Below are positions 7,176-14,964 of a stretch of DNA of 64,000 nucleotides, one piece after another. Each line of letters opens with the position of its first letter. The first letter of the stretch is position 1. A program made the position numbers and the translations under genes. The notes under the pieces were generated by a model that saw nothing but the letters and a program-made list of their open reading frames with translations, made no database searches and was not told the DNA's origin. The stretch comes from Thauera aromatica_A. Its GTDB lineage: Bacteria > Pseudomonadota > Gammaproteobacteria > Burkholderiales > Rhodocyclaceae. The DNA is taken from assembly GCF_023093595.1 (NCBI RefSeq), contig NZ_JALLIK010000108.1:1-64000 (forward strand), in the 5' to 3' direction.

Positions 7176-8534
7176 TCAGACCTTCACTTCGCTCTGGTCG
7201 GCGAGCTTGTGCTCGAGGTAGTGGATGCTGGTGCCGCCTTCGATGAAGTGCGGGTCGAGCATCAGCGTCTGGTGCAGCGGGATGTTGGTCTTGATCCCGT
7301 CGACCATCATTTCCGACAGCGCGATGCGCATGCGGCGGATCGCCTGGTCGCGGGTGTCGCCGTAGGCGATCAGCTTGCCGATCATCGAGTCGTAGTGCGG
7401 CGGCACGGTGTAGCCGTTGTACACGTGGGAGTCGACGCGGATGCCGGGGCCGCCGGGGGTGTGCCAGTTGCCGATGCGCCCGGGCGAGGGGGTGAACTTG
7501 AACGGGTCTTCGGCGTTGATCCGGCATTCGATCGAGTGGCCGCGGAATTCGATGTCGCGCTGGCGGAACCACAGCTTCTCGCCGGCGGCGATGCGGACCT
7601 GGGCCTGGACGATGTCGATGCCGGTGATCAGTTCGGTGACCGGGTGCTCGACCTGGACCCGGGTGTTCATCTCGATGAAGTAGAACTCGCCGTTCTCGTA
7701 CAGGAACTCGAAGGTGCCGGCGCCGCGGTAGCCGATCGTGCGGCAGGCTTCGGCGCAGCGTTCGCCGATGTCGGCGATGCGCTTGCGGTCGATGCCCGGC
7801 GCCGGCGCTTCCTCGATCACTTTCTGGTGGCGGCGCTGCATCGAGCAGTCGCGCTCGCCCAGATACACCGCGTTGCCGTGCTGGTCGGCGAGGATCTGGA
7901 TCTCGATATGGCGCGGGTTCTCGAGGAACTTCTCCATGTACACCACGGGGTTGCCGAACGCCGCCTGGGCTTCGGCGCGGGTGGTGGCGACGGCGTTGAG
8001 GAGCGCCGCCTCGGTGTGCACCACGCGCATCCCGCGCCCACCGCCGCCGCCGGCGGCCTTGATGATCACCGGGTAGCCGACAGCGCGCGCGATCTTGATG
8101 ATCTCCTTCGAGTCTTCCGGCAGGGCGCCGCCGGAACCGGGCACGCAGGGGACGCCGGCAGCCTTCATCGCGTCCTTGGCCGAGACCTTGTCGCCCATCA
8201 GGCGGATGGTCTCGGGGCGTGGGCCGATGAAGACGAAGCCGGACTGCTCGACGCGCTCGGCGAAGTCGGCGTTCTCCGACAGGAAGCCGTAGCCGGGGTG
8301 GATCGCTTCGGCGTCGGTGACTTCGGCCGCCGAAATGATCGCCGGCACGTTGAGATAGCTCAGGCTGGAAGGGGCGGGGCCGATGCACACCGACTCGTCG
8401 GCGAGGCGCACGTACTTGGCGTCGGTGTCGGCCTCGGAATGCACGGCGACGGTCTTGATGCCGAGCTCGCGGCAGGCGCGCAGGATGCGCAGGGCGATCT
8501 CGCCGCGGTTGGCGATGAGGATCTTCTCGAACAT
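7176..8534 (-). CDS. accC: acetyl-CoA carboxylase, biotin carboxylase subunit
   Basis: Carboxylates the biotin on AccB using ATP and bicarbonate, the first half-reaction of malonyl-CoA synthesis. The 452-residue protein starts with MFEKILIANRGEIALRI and has the ATP-grasp glycine-rich loop KAAGGGGGRGM near 160-170. The catalytic segment EMNTRVQVEHPVTE lies in the last two-fifths. Length matches the family. It follows accB by seven bases on the same strand; the carboxyltransferase subunit accA lies about 43 kb away in this window. Confidence 0.97.
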   Translation of the reverse strand: MFEKILIANRGEIALRILRACRELGIKTVAVHSEADTDAKYVRLADESVCIGPAPSSLSYLNVPAIISAAEVTDAEAIHPGYGFLSENADFAERVEQSGFVFIGPRPETIRLMGDKVSAKDAMKAAGVPCVPGSGGALPEDSKEIIKIARAVGYPVIIKAAGGGGGRGMRVVHTEAALLNAVATTRAEAQAAFGNPVVYMEKFLENPRHIEIQILADQHGNAVYLGERDCSMQRRHQKVIEEAPAPGIDRKRIADIGERCAEACRTIGYRGAGTFEFLYENGEFYFIEMNTRVQVEHPVTELITGIDIVQAQVRIAAGEKLWFRQRDIEFRGHSIECRINAEDPFKFTPSPGRIGNWHTPGGPGIRVDSHVYNGYTVPPHYDSMIGKLIAYGDTRDQAIRRMRIALSEMMVDGIKTNIPLHQTLMLDPHFIEGGTSIHYLEHKLADQSEVKV

Positions 8535-8541
8535 GGCGCGC

Positions 8542-8994
8542 TCAGCCGATGACGAACAGGGGTTGGCCGTATTCGACCGGTTCGCCGTTGTCGACGAGGA
8601 TGGCCTTGACCACGCCGCTGACGTCGGCTTCGATCTCGTTCATCAGCTTCATTGCTTCGATGATGCACAGGCGGTCGCCGGCGGCGACGCTCTGGCCGAC
8701 ATCGGTCAGCGGTTTCGCTCCGGGCGCGCTGGCGCGGTAGAAAGTACCGACCATCGGCGACTTGACCACATGCCCTTCGGGCAGGAGGTCGTCGCCGTCG
8801 GCGACCGGGGCCACGAGCGTGGCGCTGACGGTGGCTGCCGGCGCGGGGGCCGGCATCTGCGCGTAGTAGGCACCGGGCGCCGCCGCCGGGTGTTTGGCGA
8901 TGCGGACTTTTTCTTCGCCTTCGGTGACTTCCAGTTCGGAAATGCCCGACTCCTGGACGAGGTCGATGAGTTTCTTCAGCTTGCGCAGATCCAT
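8542..8994 (-). CDS. accB: acetyl-CoA carboxylase biotin carboxyl carrier protein
   Basis: Carries biotin between the carboxylase and carboxyltransferase. The 150-residue protein has the N-terminal MDLRKLKKLIDLV helix, a Pro/Ala linker (36-70) and the C-terminal biotinyl domain with EAMKLMNE; Lys116 is the biotinylation site. The 360 bases upstream hold no gene, unusual because aroQ often precedes accB in related bacteria. That leader contains a perfect hairpin, and BCCP synthesis is autoregulated in other bacteria, so control in the leader is plausible. Confidence 0.96.
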   Translation of the reverse strand: MDLRKLKKLIDLVQESGISELEVTEGEEKVRIAKHPAAAPGAYYAQMPAPAPAATVSATLVAPVADGDDLLPEGHVVKSPMVGTFYRASAPGAKPLTDVGQSVAAGDRLCIIEAMKLMNEIEADVSGVVKAILVDNGEPVEYGQPLFVIG

Positions 8995-9356
8995 GATTTT
9001 CTCCGGACAGGACAGCGCCGCCTGGACGGCGGTCGCGGTCGGGGATGGCTAGTGTTCTGGGTGCCGTCGGCGGGCGACGGCACGAAGGCGCGCGGTGGGC
9101 AGGTCGCAAGGCCGTGGCGGCCGGGCGCTGCCGCTGGGGCGAGAGGGGCGCGCGCCTCGCATGGGGCATGCATCATGGCCCGGTATCGGGGTGGATCCGT
9201 CGGGCAAAACTACCGAAAAACCTTTTCCGGCGCGGTTCGGGCGCGCTTTGAGGGGGGCTTCAGGTAGGCAGGTTGGGCGCTTCATGGCGGCAAGTTTGCC
9301 GCAATTGGCTGCACGTTGTCCACTTTTGGCGCATTTTGTGCGCGAATTCGGAGGGC
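8995..9356. promoter_or_regulatory. 362-bp leader upstream of accB with a perfect hairpin
   Basis: No supportable gene lies between accB and tlpA: no reading frame in either direction resembles a protein, and no 3-dehydroquinate dehydratase motif is present. A perfect 9-bp inverted repeat with a 5-base loop occupies 9061-9083 (GTGCCGTCG and CGACGGCAC), about 70 bases upstream of the accB start. The part nearer tlpA (9200-9340) is less GC-rich and likely contains the accBC promoter. A long untranslated leader to accB is the simplest reading. Confidence 0.5.
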
Positions 9357-9908
9357 TCAGGACGGCAGCAGTGCGCGGATTTTGCGCTCGAGTTCGTCGC
9401 GGTGCAAGGTGCCGAGCTTGATGTGGCGCACTTTGCCTTCGCGGTCGATGATGACCGTAAATGGCAGCGCGCGCGCGTTGTTGCCGAGCCCGGCGGCGAG
9501 TTCGAGCAGCTCGGGGCCGGCGATCAGCAGCGGGTAGGGCACCTGGAATTCTTCGTCGAAGGCGCGCACCTTCGCGGCGGTGTCTACGCTGATGCCGACG
9601 AACTGCACCGGATGCGCGGCCAGGGCCTGGCTGACGGCCGAGAAGTCGGGGATTTCCTTGCGGCAGGGCGGGCACCAGGTGGCCCAGAAGTTGGCCACGA
9701 TCACGTTGCCGCGCCACTGCGCGACGGCCTGCTCGACGCCGGATTCGTCGGGCAGGCGCAGATTCAGCAGGCGGTCGACGGCAGCGGCGGAAACGCCCTC
9801 CATGGCGGAAGCGGGGGCGCTGCGCCGGTCCCCGCTGGCGAGATAGCCGGCGATGCCGGCGGCGCCGGCGACGGCTGCGATCAGGGCGAACTGGAGGCTG
9901 CGCTTCAT
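9357..9908 (-). CDS. TlpA-family thiol-disulfide oxidoreductase
   Basis: A 183-residue membrane-anchored thioredoxin-like protein facing the periplasm. An N-terminal signal anchor (about 5-25) precedes the redoxin domain with active site WCPPC (Cys79 and Cys82) in NFWATWCPPCRKE. A conserved cis-Pro region follows (ALPFTVIIDREG). Such proteins keep cytochrome c haem-binding cysteines or other periplasmic thiols reduced. The ATG at 9908 overlaps the stop of the upstream conserved gene by four bases, so the two are coupled. The partner substrate is unknown. Confidence 0.9.
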   Translation of the reverse strand: MKRSLQFALIAAVAGAAGIAGYLASGDRRSAPASAMEGVSAAAVDRLLNLRLPDESGVEQAVAQWRGNVIVANFWATWCPPCRKEIPDFSAVSQALAAHPVQFVGISVDTAAKVRAFDEEFQVPYPLLIAGPELLELAAGLGNNARALPFTVIIDREGKVRHIKLGTLHRDELERKIRALLPS

Positions 9909-10525
9909 GGGGTTCCGTTCCTTGTGCCGGAGAGGCCGGCTGCGGTCCCGAGCAGGGCTTCGACCTGGGGCAGGCGGGCCCGCTCCTGACCGCGGCGCCC
10001 GCCGCGTTCGGCCGCCGAAGGGTAGATCGACACTTTGACCGGGATGTCGTCCCAGTCGAAGCTGAGGACGGCTTCGGGCGTGTGCGGTGCGGGGCGGCGC
10101 GGTTCGCGGTGCTCGTAGGAGAAATCCTGGTTGAGGAAAAAGATTTCGACGTCCTTGGCGCTTTCCGGGAACAGTTCGATCTCCAGTTCGGAATAGCGCC
10201 CGGCGGTGCCGTCGAGCGCGCCGCCGGTGAGGTAGGGGTGGAAATCGGCGAGCAGGCGCATGACTTCGACCGCCGCGCTGCGCATCTCGAACAGGCGTTC
10301 GGGCTGCTCCTCGTCTTGGTACAGCGCCTGCCAGGCGCGCAGCTCGGTTTCGATTTCGGCGTTGTTGGGCAGGGCGTCGGCGTCGGTGGCGCCGAGCCGC
10401 TTCGCTGCCTTGCGCTTGGCGAAGCCGAAGTCGCCGATGCCATCTTCGGCCATCATGCGGGCGGCGAGGGCGGCGATTTCGCGGCGCAGGCCGGTGCTGC
10501 GGGAGGAGTGGGCGTGTGAGGCCAT
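9905..10525 (-). CDS. conserved hypothetical protein (about 206 aa)
   Basis: I do not recognise a named function. The acidic 206-residue protein has no signal peptide or membrane helix. An N-terminal helical segment reads LRREIAALAARMMAEDGI. A central block FHPYLTGGALDGTAGRYSELEIELFPES recalls the GS...D-type core of minimal nucleotidyltransferases, though the second aspartate pattern is replaced by ELEIELF. The C-terminal part is basic and Gly-rich. It is divergent from mpl with a shared intergenic promoter region, and its stop overlaps tlpA by four bases. The nucleotidyltransferase resemblance is weak inference. Confidence 0.75.
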   Translation of the reverse strand: MASHAHSSRSTGLRREIAALAARMMAEDGIGDFGFAKRKAAKRLGATDADALPNNAEIETELRAWQALYQDEEQPERLFEMRSAAVEVMRLLADFHPYLTGGALDGTAGRYSELEIELFPESAKDVEIFFLNQDFSYEHREPRRPAPHTPEAVLSFDWDDIPVKVSIYPSAAERGGRRGQERARLPQVEALLGTAAGLSGTRNGTP

Positions 10526-10538
10526 GATCGCGCTCGGG

Positions 10539-10544
10539 TAAAAT
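10539..10544 (+). promoter_or_regulatory. candidate -10 box for mpl
   Basis: TAAAAT stands 62 bases before the mpl ATG in the short divergent gap with the conserved hypothetical gene. No clear -35 partner is visible. Confidence 0.45.
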
Positions 10545-10606
10545 GCGCGGCCATTGTACACGGGCCGGTTTCATCCGGATGACGGCCCCTCGGAGCCCAG
10601 CGTCTC

Positions 10607-11980
10607 ATGCACATCCACATCCTCGGCATCTGCGGCACCTTCATGGGCGGAGTCGCCCTGCTCGCGCGCGCCGCCGGCCACACCGTGACCGGTTGCGACG
10701 CCAACGTCTATCCGCCGATGAGCACCCAGCTCGAGGAGCAGGGCATCGGCCTGATCGAGGGCTACGATGCCGCCCAGCTCGAGCTGGCGCCCGACGTGTT
10801 CGTGATCGGCAACGCGGTGGCGCGCGGCAATCCGCTACTCGAAGCGATCCTCGACCGCGGCCTGCCCTACGTCTCCGGGCCGCAGTGGCTGGCCGAGCAC
10901 GTGCTCGCCGGGCGCTGGGTGCTGGCGGTGGCGGGCACCCACGGCAAGACGACGACGACTTCGCTGCTGGCCTGGATGCTGGAGGAGGCCGGCCTCGCTC
11001 CGGGCTTTCTGGTCGGCGGCGTGCCGCAGAACTTCGGCGTGTCGGCGCGCCTGACCGAATCGCCGTTCTTCGTCATCGAGGCCGACGAGTACGACACCGC
11101 GTTCTGCGACAAGCGCTCGAAGTTCGTCCACTACCGGCCGCGGACCGCGATCCTGAACAACCTCGAGTTCGACCATGCGGACATCTTCGCCGATCTGGCG
11201 GCGATCGAGGCCCAGTTCCACCACCTCGTGCGGACCATCCCGGCGAGCGGGCGGATCGTCGCCAACGCCCGCGAGGACAGCCTGAAACGGGTGATCGGGC
11301 GCGGCTGCTGGTCCGAGCTGGAGTGGTTCAACGATGCCGCGCAGTGGTCGGCGGAGGCAGGCGCGGACGACGCGCAGGCGCTGTTCCGGCTCGCCGGCGC
11401 CGAGCTGGGGCGCTCGCCGATGCCGCTGGCGGGCAGCCACAACCGCGAGAACGCGCTCGCCGCGATCGCCGCCGCGCGCCACGTCGGCGTTACCCCGGCG
11501 CAGGCGATCGCCAGCCTGGCGAGTTTTCGCGGCATCCGGCGGCGGCTCGAACTGCGCGGCACGGTCAACGGGGTGAGCGTCTACGACGACTTCGCCCACC
11601 ATCCGACGGCGATCGCGCTGACCGTCGACGGCCTGCGCCGGCGCCAGGTGCAGGGGCGGATCCTGGCCGTGCTCGAGCCGCGTTCGAACACGATGAAGCT
11701 CGGGGTGATGAAGGCGCGGCTGGCGGCCAGCCTGGCGGGGGCGGATGCGGTGTTCTGCTATACCTCCGGCCTCGGCTGGGATGCCGGCGAGGCCCTGGCG
11801 CCGCTGGGGGCGCGGGCGCACTGCCACGATGCGCTCGACGCCCTGGTGGCCGACGTGGTGGCCGCGGCGCGCCCGGGCGACCAGGTGCTGGTGATGAGCA
11901 ACGGCGGCTTCGGCGGCGTGCACCAGCGCCTGCTCGCGGCGCTGGCCGGGGGGGGCACGGGAGCCGCGGCTGCGCAGTGA
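10607..11980 (+). CDS. mpl: UDP-N-acetylmuramate:tripeptide ligase (murein recycling)
   Basis: Attaches the recovered peptide L-Ala-gamma-D-Glu-meso-DAP to UDP-MurNAc, returning murein turnover products to synthesis; cytoplasmic. The 457-residue protein is a Mur ligase: the N-terminal Rossmann motif reads HILGICGTFMGG (4-15), the P-loop AGTHGKTTTT covers 109-118, and EADEYDTAF is the Mpl-type central block. HHPTAIALT lies in the C-terminal domain. The start MHIHILGICG is diagnostic of Mpl rather than MurC, which is encoded separately at 29.6 kb. Confidence 0.95.
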   Translation: MHIHILGICGTFMGGVALLARAAGHTVTGCDANVYPPMSTQLEEQGIGLIEGYDAAQLELAPDVFVIGNAVARGNPLLEAILDRGLPYVSGPQWLAEHVLAGRWVLAVAGTHGKTTTTSLLAWMLEEAGLAPGFLVGGVPQNFGVSARLTESPFFVIEADEYDTAFCDKRSKFVHYRPRTAILNNLEFDHADIFADLAAIEAQFHHLVRTIPASGRIVANAREDSLKRVIGRGCWSELEWFNDAAQWSAEAGADDAQALFRLAGAELGRSPMPLAGSHNRENALAAIAAARHVGVTPAQAIASLASFRGIRRRLELRGTVNGVSVYDDFAHHPTAIALTVDGLRRRQVQGRILAVLEPRSNTMKLGVMKARLAASLAGADAVFCYTSGLGWDAGEALAPLGARAHCHDALDALVADVVAAARPGDQVLVMSNGGFGGVHQRLLAALAGGGTGAAAAQ

Positions 11981-12081
11981 GCGCAAGCGGCCCGCTGCGC
12001 CCGGGCCGGTGTGCCTCGGTGGCGTGCCTCGGCGGCGGCGCTTCGCCCTGGCGCCGGCGTACGGTGTGGACCGCCCGGCGT

Positions 12082-12753
12082 TCAGCGCCGGGCGCCGGCC
12101 GGGTCGTCGAGGCGGCGGGCCTCTTCGTCGCTGATGTATTCGAACACGCGCACCACCTTGCGCACGCCCTGGCTGGTGCGGGCGACGGTGGCCGCGGCGT
12201 CGGCTTCGGTGCGCGTGACCAGTCCGAGGAGGAAGACCACGTTGGCCTCGGTGACGACCTTCACATTGTGGGCGGAAAAGCGCTGCGCATCGACGAAGCG
12301 GGCTTTCACGTTGGAGGTGATGAGGGCATCGTTGGCGCGCGCGCTGAGGCTGGAGTGGGGACCGACCACGACTTCGTTGATCACGCCGCGGACGTTCTCG
12401 ACACCGGCGACGAGTCCGTCGAGCTCGCCGCGCACGGTGGCGTCAGGGGCTTCGCCGGTGAGCAGGACGTTGCGGTTGTAGGAGGTGACGTTCACATGCA
12501 CGGTGCCGCCGAAGCGTTGGCGGATGCGGTTCGAGACTTTCCATTCGATGCTTTCGTCTTCGACGTAGGCGCCGCCGGTGCGGCGGTCGGACACCATCGC
12601 GGCGCCGGCGCCGACACCGGTGGCGACGACCGGGAAGCAGCCCTGGAGGAGCGGCAGCGCAGCCGCTGCGGCGAGGCCCAGCAGCAGCCGGCGACGGCCG
12701 GCGGCGCGGACCGGAAGGGCGCCGGCGAGGCGGGAGGGGGAGGTCGTTTTCAT
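12082..12753 (-). CDS. BON-domain lipoprotein (DolP/YraP-like)
   Basis: A 223-residue outer-membrane lipoprotein. The signal sequence contains an Arg-rich start and ends at the lipobox LQGC with Cys39. Two BON domains follow, about 65-135 and 145-210 (ESIEWKVSNRIRQRF, then ITSNVKARFVD), each with the NVVFLLGLV-type strand. DolP/YraP binds anionic phospholipids at the division site and protects outer-membrane integrity. It lies directly after a SIS protein with a four-base overlap and near yraN and rsmI, reproducing the E. coli rsmI-yraN-diaA-yraP group. Confidence 0.93.
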   Translation of the reverse strand: MKTTSPSRLAGALPVRAAGRRRLLLGLAAAAALPLLQGCFPVVATGVGAGAAMVSDRRTGGAYVEDESIEWKVSNRIRQRFGGTVHVNVTSYNRNVLLTGEAPDATVRGELDGLVAGVENVRGVINEVVVGPHSSLSARANDALITSNVKARFVDAQRFSAHNVKVVTEANVVFLLGLVTRTEADAAATVARTSQGVRKVVRVFEYISDEEARRLDDPAGARR

Positions 12754-13346
12754 CAGTCTTCTACTCCGAGTAGCAGGCAGTCGATACCGTCGCACAGGCA
12801 GTGCAGGATCAGCAAGTGCAGTTCCTGGATGCGAGCGGTGCGGTCGGCGGGGGCGGCCAGATGGATGTCGGCCGGGCCGAGCCTTTCGGCGATGCGCTCG
12901 GCGTCGGCGCCGGTCAGCGCGATCACCCGCATGTCGCGCTCGTGGGCGGCGCGGATGGCATCGAGGAGGCGCGCCGGCTCGCCGTTTGCGGCGATGGCGA
13001 CGAGGACGTCGCCGGGGTGGCCGAAAACTTCGATCTGGCGGGCGAACAGCCCGCTCGTGTCGGGTTCGCCGGCGATCGGCGCAAGGGTAGAGGCGTCCGC
13101 GCTCAGCGCCATTGCGGCTAGCGAAGGGCGTTCGAGCTCGAAGCCATTGACCAGTTGGGCGGCGAAGCGGCGGGCGTCGCCGGCCGAGCCCGCCGCGCCG
13201 CAGACGAGGATCTTGCCGTTTTCCAGCAGGCAGGCGGTGATCAGTTCGATGGCGCCGGCGATCGGGGCGGCCAGCATTTCGAGCGCCTCGAGTGCGGTGC
13301 GCATGTTGTCCTCGAACTGGCGCGAGACGCGGTCGATCAGGTTCAT
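12753..13346 (-). CDS. diaA: SIS-domain protein, DiaA/GmhA-like phosphosugar isomerase family
   Basis: A 197-residue SIS-domain protein. The phosphosugar-binding core shows ILVCGAAGSAGDARRFAAQLVNGFE near residue 45 and VLVAIAANGEPARLLDAI later. Proteins in this position, between yraN and the BON lipoprotein, are usually DiaA-like (DnaA-initiator-associating); close relatives are GmhA heptose isomerases. The usual CGNGGSAADAQH is altered to CGAAGSAGDARR, so the catalytic polar residues of GmhA look partly lost, favouring the DiaA-like role. I chose the ATG at 13346. Confidence 0.85.
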   Translation of the reverse strand: MNLIDRVSRQFEDNMRTALEALEMLAAPIAGAIELITACLLENGKILVCGAAGSAGDARRFAAQLVNGFELERPSLAAMALSADASTLAPIAGEPDTSGLFARQIEVFGHPGDVLVAIAANGEPARLLDAIRAAHERDMRVIALTGADAERIAERLGPADIHLAAPADRTARIQELHLLILHCLCDGIDCLLLGVED

Positions 13347-13390
13347 GCGGAGGAAATCGTCGAAAGGACGGTGCAGTCTACCATGCGCTT

Positions 13391-13888
13391 TCAGCCGGCA
13401 TCGAAGGCGCCGGGTAACCAGGTGATACGGTCGCGCTCGAGGGCGTCGAGGAGGACGGCGTCGAAGCGGCAGGCCGCACCCTGGAAGCGCTGCCCCGCGC
13501 CGCCCAGCCACCACTGGGCGGCGATCAGCACACGCCGGCGCTTGCCCGCGGTGATGCTTTCGCCCGCGCCGCCGAAGCGGGCATTGCTGCGCAGGCGCAC
13601 TTCGACGAACACGAGCTGGCCGCGGTCGAGGCAGATCAGGTCGAGTTCGCCGCCGCGGCAGCGCACGTTGCGGGCGAGGATGCGCAGGCCGTGTGCCGCG
13701 AGGTGTTCGGCGGCGAGCGCCTCGGCGGCGGCGCCGCGCGCTTGCGCCGGAGTCCGCGGGGAGCCGATACTGCGCCCGCCGGCAGCGGCCGCCTCGCCCG
13801 CGGACGCTGCCGTCCCGTCCCGGCGGGTTCGCCCGGACGTCGCGTTCGGCGTGGCGGCTGTCGCCGCGTTCGCTGGCATCTTTCTCAT
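13391..13888 (-). CDS. yraN: YraN-family endonuclease-like protein (UPF0102)
   Basis: A 165-residue protein with the UPF0102 nuclease-like core: GAAAEALAAEHLAAHGLRIL, then NVRCRGGELDLICLDRG and LVFVEVRLRSN, which hold the E-x-D-x-EVK-type residues of the restriction-endonuclease fold, here ELDLI and FVEVR. The Ala-rich N-terminal 45 residues are extra compared with the roughly 120-residue family norm, so the real start may be further downstream. Divergent from rsmI, as in many Proteobacteria. The cellular role is not established. Confidence 0.88.
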   Translation of the reverse strand: MRKMPANAATAATPNATSGRTRRDGTAASAGEAAAAGGRSIGSPRTPAQARGAAAEALAAEHLAAHGLRILARNVRCRGGELDLICLDRGQLVFVEVRLRSNARFGGAGESITAGKRRRVLIAAQWWLGGAGQRFQGAACRFDAVLLDALERDRITWLPGAFDAG

Positions 13889-13933
13889 CGCGCCGCTCCC
13901 CGGATTACCTTCGTCGACCCTTCGAACTCATCC

Positions 13934-14827
13934 ATGACCGCCTCCGTGCCCTTCTCCGCTCACCTTCCCGTCCGCCCCCTGTCTAGCACGACGTCATTGT
14001 ATGTGGTGGCGACCCCGCTCGGTAATCTCCATGACATCACCTTGCGTGCGCTCGCCGTGCTGGGGGCGGTGGACGTGGTCGCGGCCGAGGACACCCGGCA
14101 CAGCCAGCGCCTGCTCGATGCCTACGGCCTGAAGGTGCGGATGGTCGCGGTGCATCAGCACAACGAGCAGGCGGCGGCGGGGCAGCTGATCGAGCTGCTC
14201 GCGGCCGGCCGGCAGGTCGCCCTGATCACCGATGCCGGCACGCCGGCGGTGTCCGACCCCGGCGCGCGCCTCGTCGCCCGGGTGCGCGAGGCCGGCCATC
14301 CGGTGGTGCCGCTGCCGGGGCCGTGCGCGGCGGTGGCGGCGCTGTCGGTGTCGGGGTTTGCCGAAGGGGGATTTCGCTTCGTCGGGTTCTTGCCCGCCCG
14401 GCCCGGAGCGCGGGTCGCGGCGCTCGCGGCCCTGCGCGACGAGACCGATGCGATGGTGTTCTACGAGGCGCCGCACCGCATCGTCGAGTGCGCCGCCGAC
14501 CTGCTGGCGGTGTTCGGCGGCGGGCGCGAGCTGCTGGTCGCGCGCGAGATGACCAAGCTGCACGAGCAAATCGTGCGCCTGTCGCTGGCCGAAGCCGGAG
14601 CCTGGTTCGCGGCCGATCCGAACCGGGTGCGTGGCGAGTTCGTCCTGGTGCTGGCGGGAGCGCCGGTGGAGGCGGGGCTGAGCGCGGAAGCCGAGCGTGT
14701 GCTCGGCCTGCTGCTCGCCGAGTTGCCGCTGAAGAGCGCGGCGCGGCTGGCGGCGGAGATCACCGGGGCGGGGCGCAAGCTGCTGTATGCGCGGGCGCTG
14801 GAGATCCGCGGCGAGGAAGAGGCGTGA
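13934..14827 (+). CDS. rsmI: 16S rRNA (cytidine(1402)-2'-O)-methyltransferase
   Basis: Methylates the ribose of C1402 in the 30S decoding centre with S-adenosylmethionine. The 297-residue tetrapyrrole-methylase-fold protein has VATPLGNLHDITLRAL near 25-40, EDTRHSQRLL, ALITDAGTPAVSDPG and FYEAPHRI, all characteristic of RsmI. The ATG at 13934 gives a short N-terminal extension before SLYVVATPLGN; length is normal. The yraN gene is transcribed away from it, and their starts overlap the same control region. Confidence 0.95.
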   Translation: MTASVPFSAHLPVRPLSSTTSLYVVATPLGNLHDITLRALAVLGAVDVVAAEDTRHSQRLLDAYGLKVRMVAVHQHNEQAAAGQLIELLAAGRQVALITDAGTPAVSDPGARLVARVREAGHPVVPLPGPCAAVAALSVSGFAEGGFRFVGFLPARPGARVAALAALRDETDAMVFYEAPHRIVECAADLLAVFGGGRELLVAREMTKLHEQIVRLSLAEAGAWFAADPNRVRGEFVLVLAGAPVEAGLSAEAERVLGLLLAELPLKSAARLAAEITGAGRKLLYARALEIRGEEEA

Positions 14828-14931
14828 GCGGGGCGCGAGCGGAAGGGTGAGCGGCGGCGGTGACGGCCGGCTCCGTGCCAGGGTTTTCCCGTGTGGACGG
14901 TGGCTGCCGATCCGCCGCAGCGGGAAGCGCC

Positions 14932-14937
14932 TATAAT
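14932..14937 (+). promoter_or_regulatory. candidate -10 box for pyrC
   Basis: A perfect TATAAT lies 28 bases before the pyrC ATG. The matching -35 region is weak. Confidence 0.55.
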
Positions 14938-14964
14938 CTGCGCGCTGTCACGAGGACCCGCTCC

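Noticed and set aside
6924..8552. Plus-strand frame of 542 codons
   Set aside because: Antisense to prmA and accC, which are unmistakable; no recognisable motif.
9000..9300. Possible aroQ between accB and tlpA
   Set aside because: No frame contains dehydroquinase motifs such as the N-terminal GPNLNLLG block.
12072..12094. CGCCCGGCG/CGCCGGGCG hairpin at the 3' end of the BON lipoprotein gene
   Set aside because: It overlaps the stop codon and lacks a T-run, so a terminator claim for mpl or the BON gene is not supportable.
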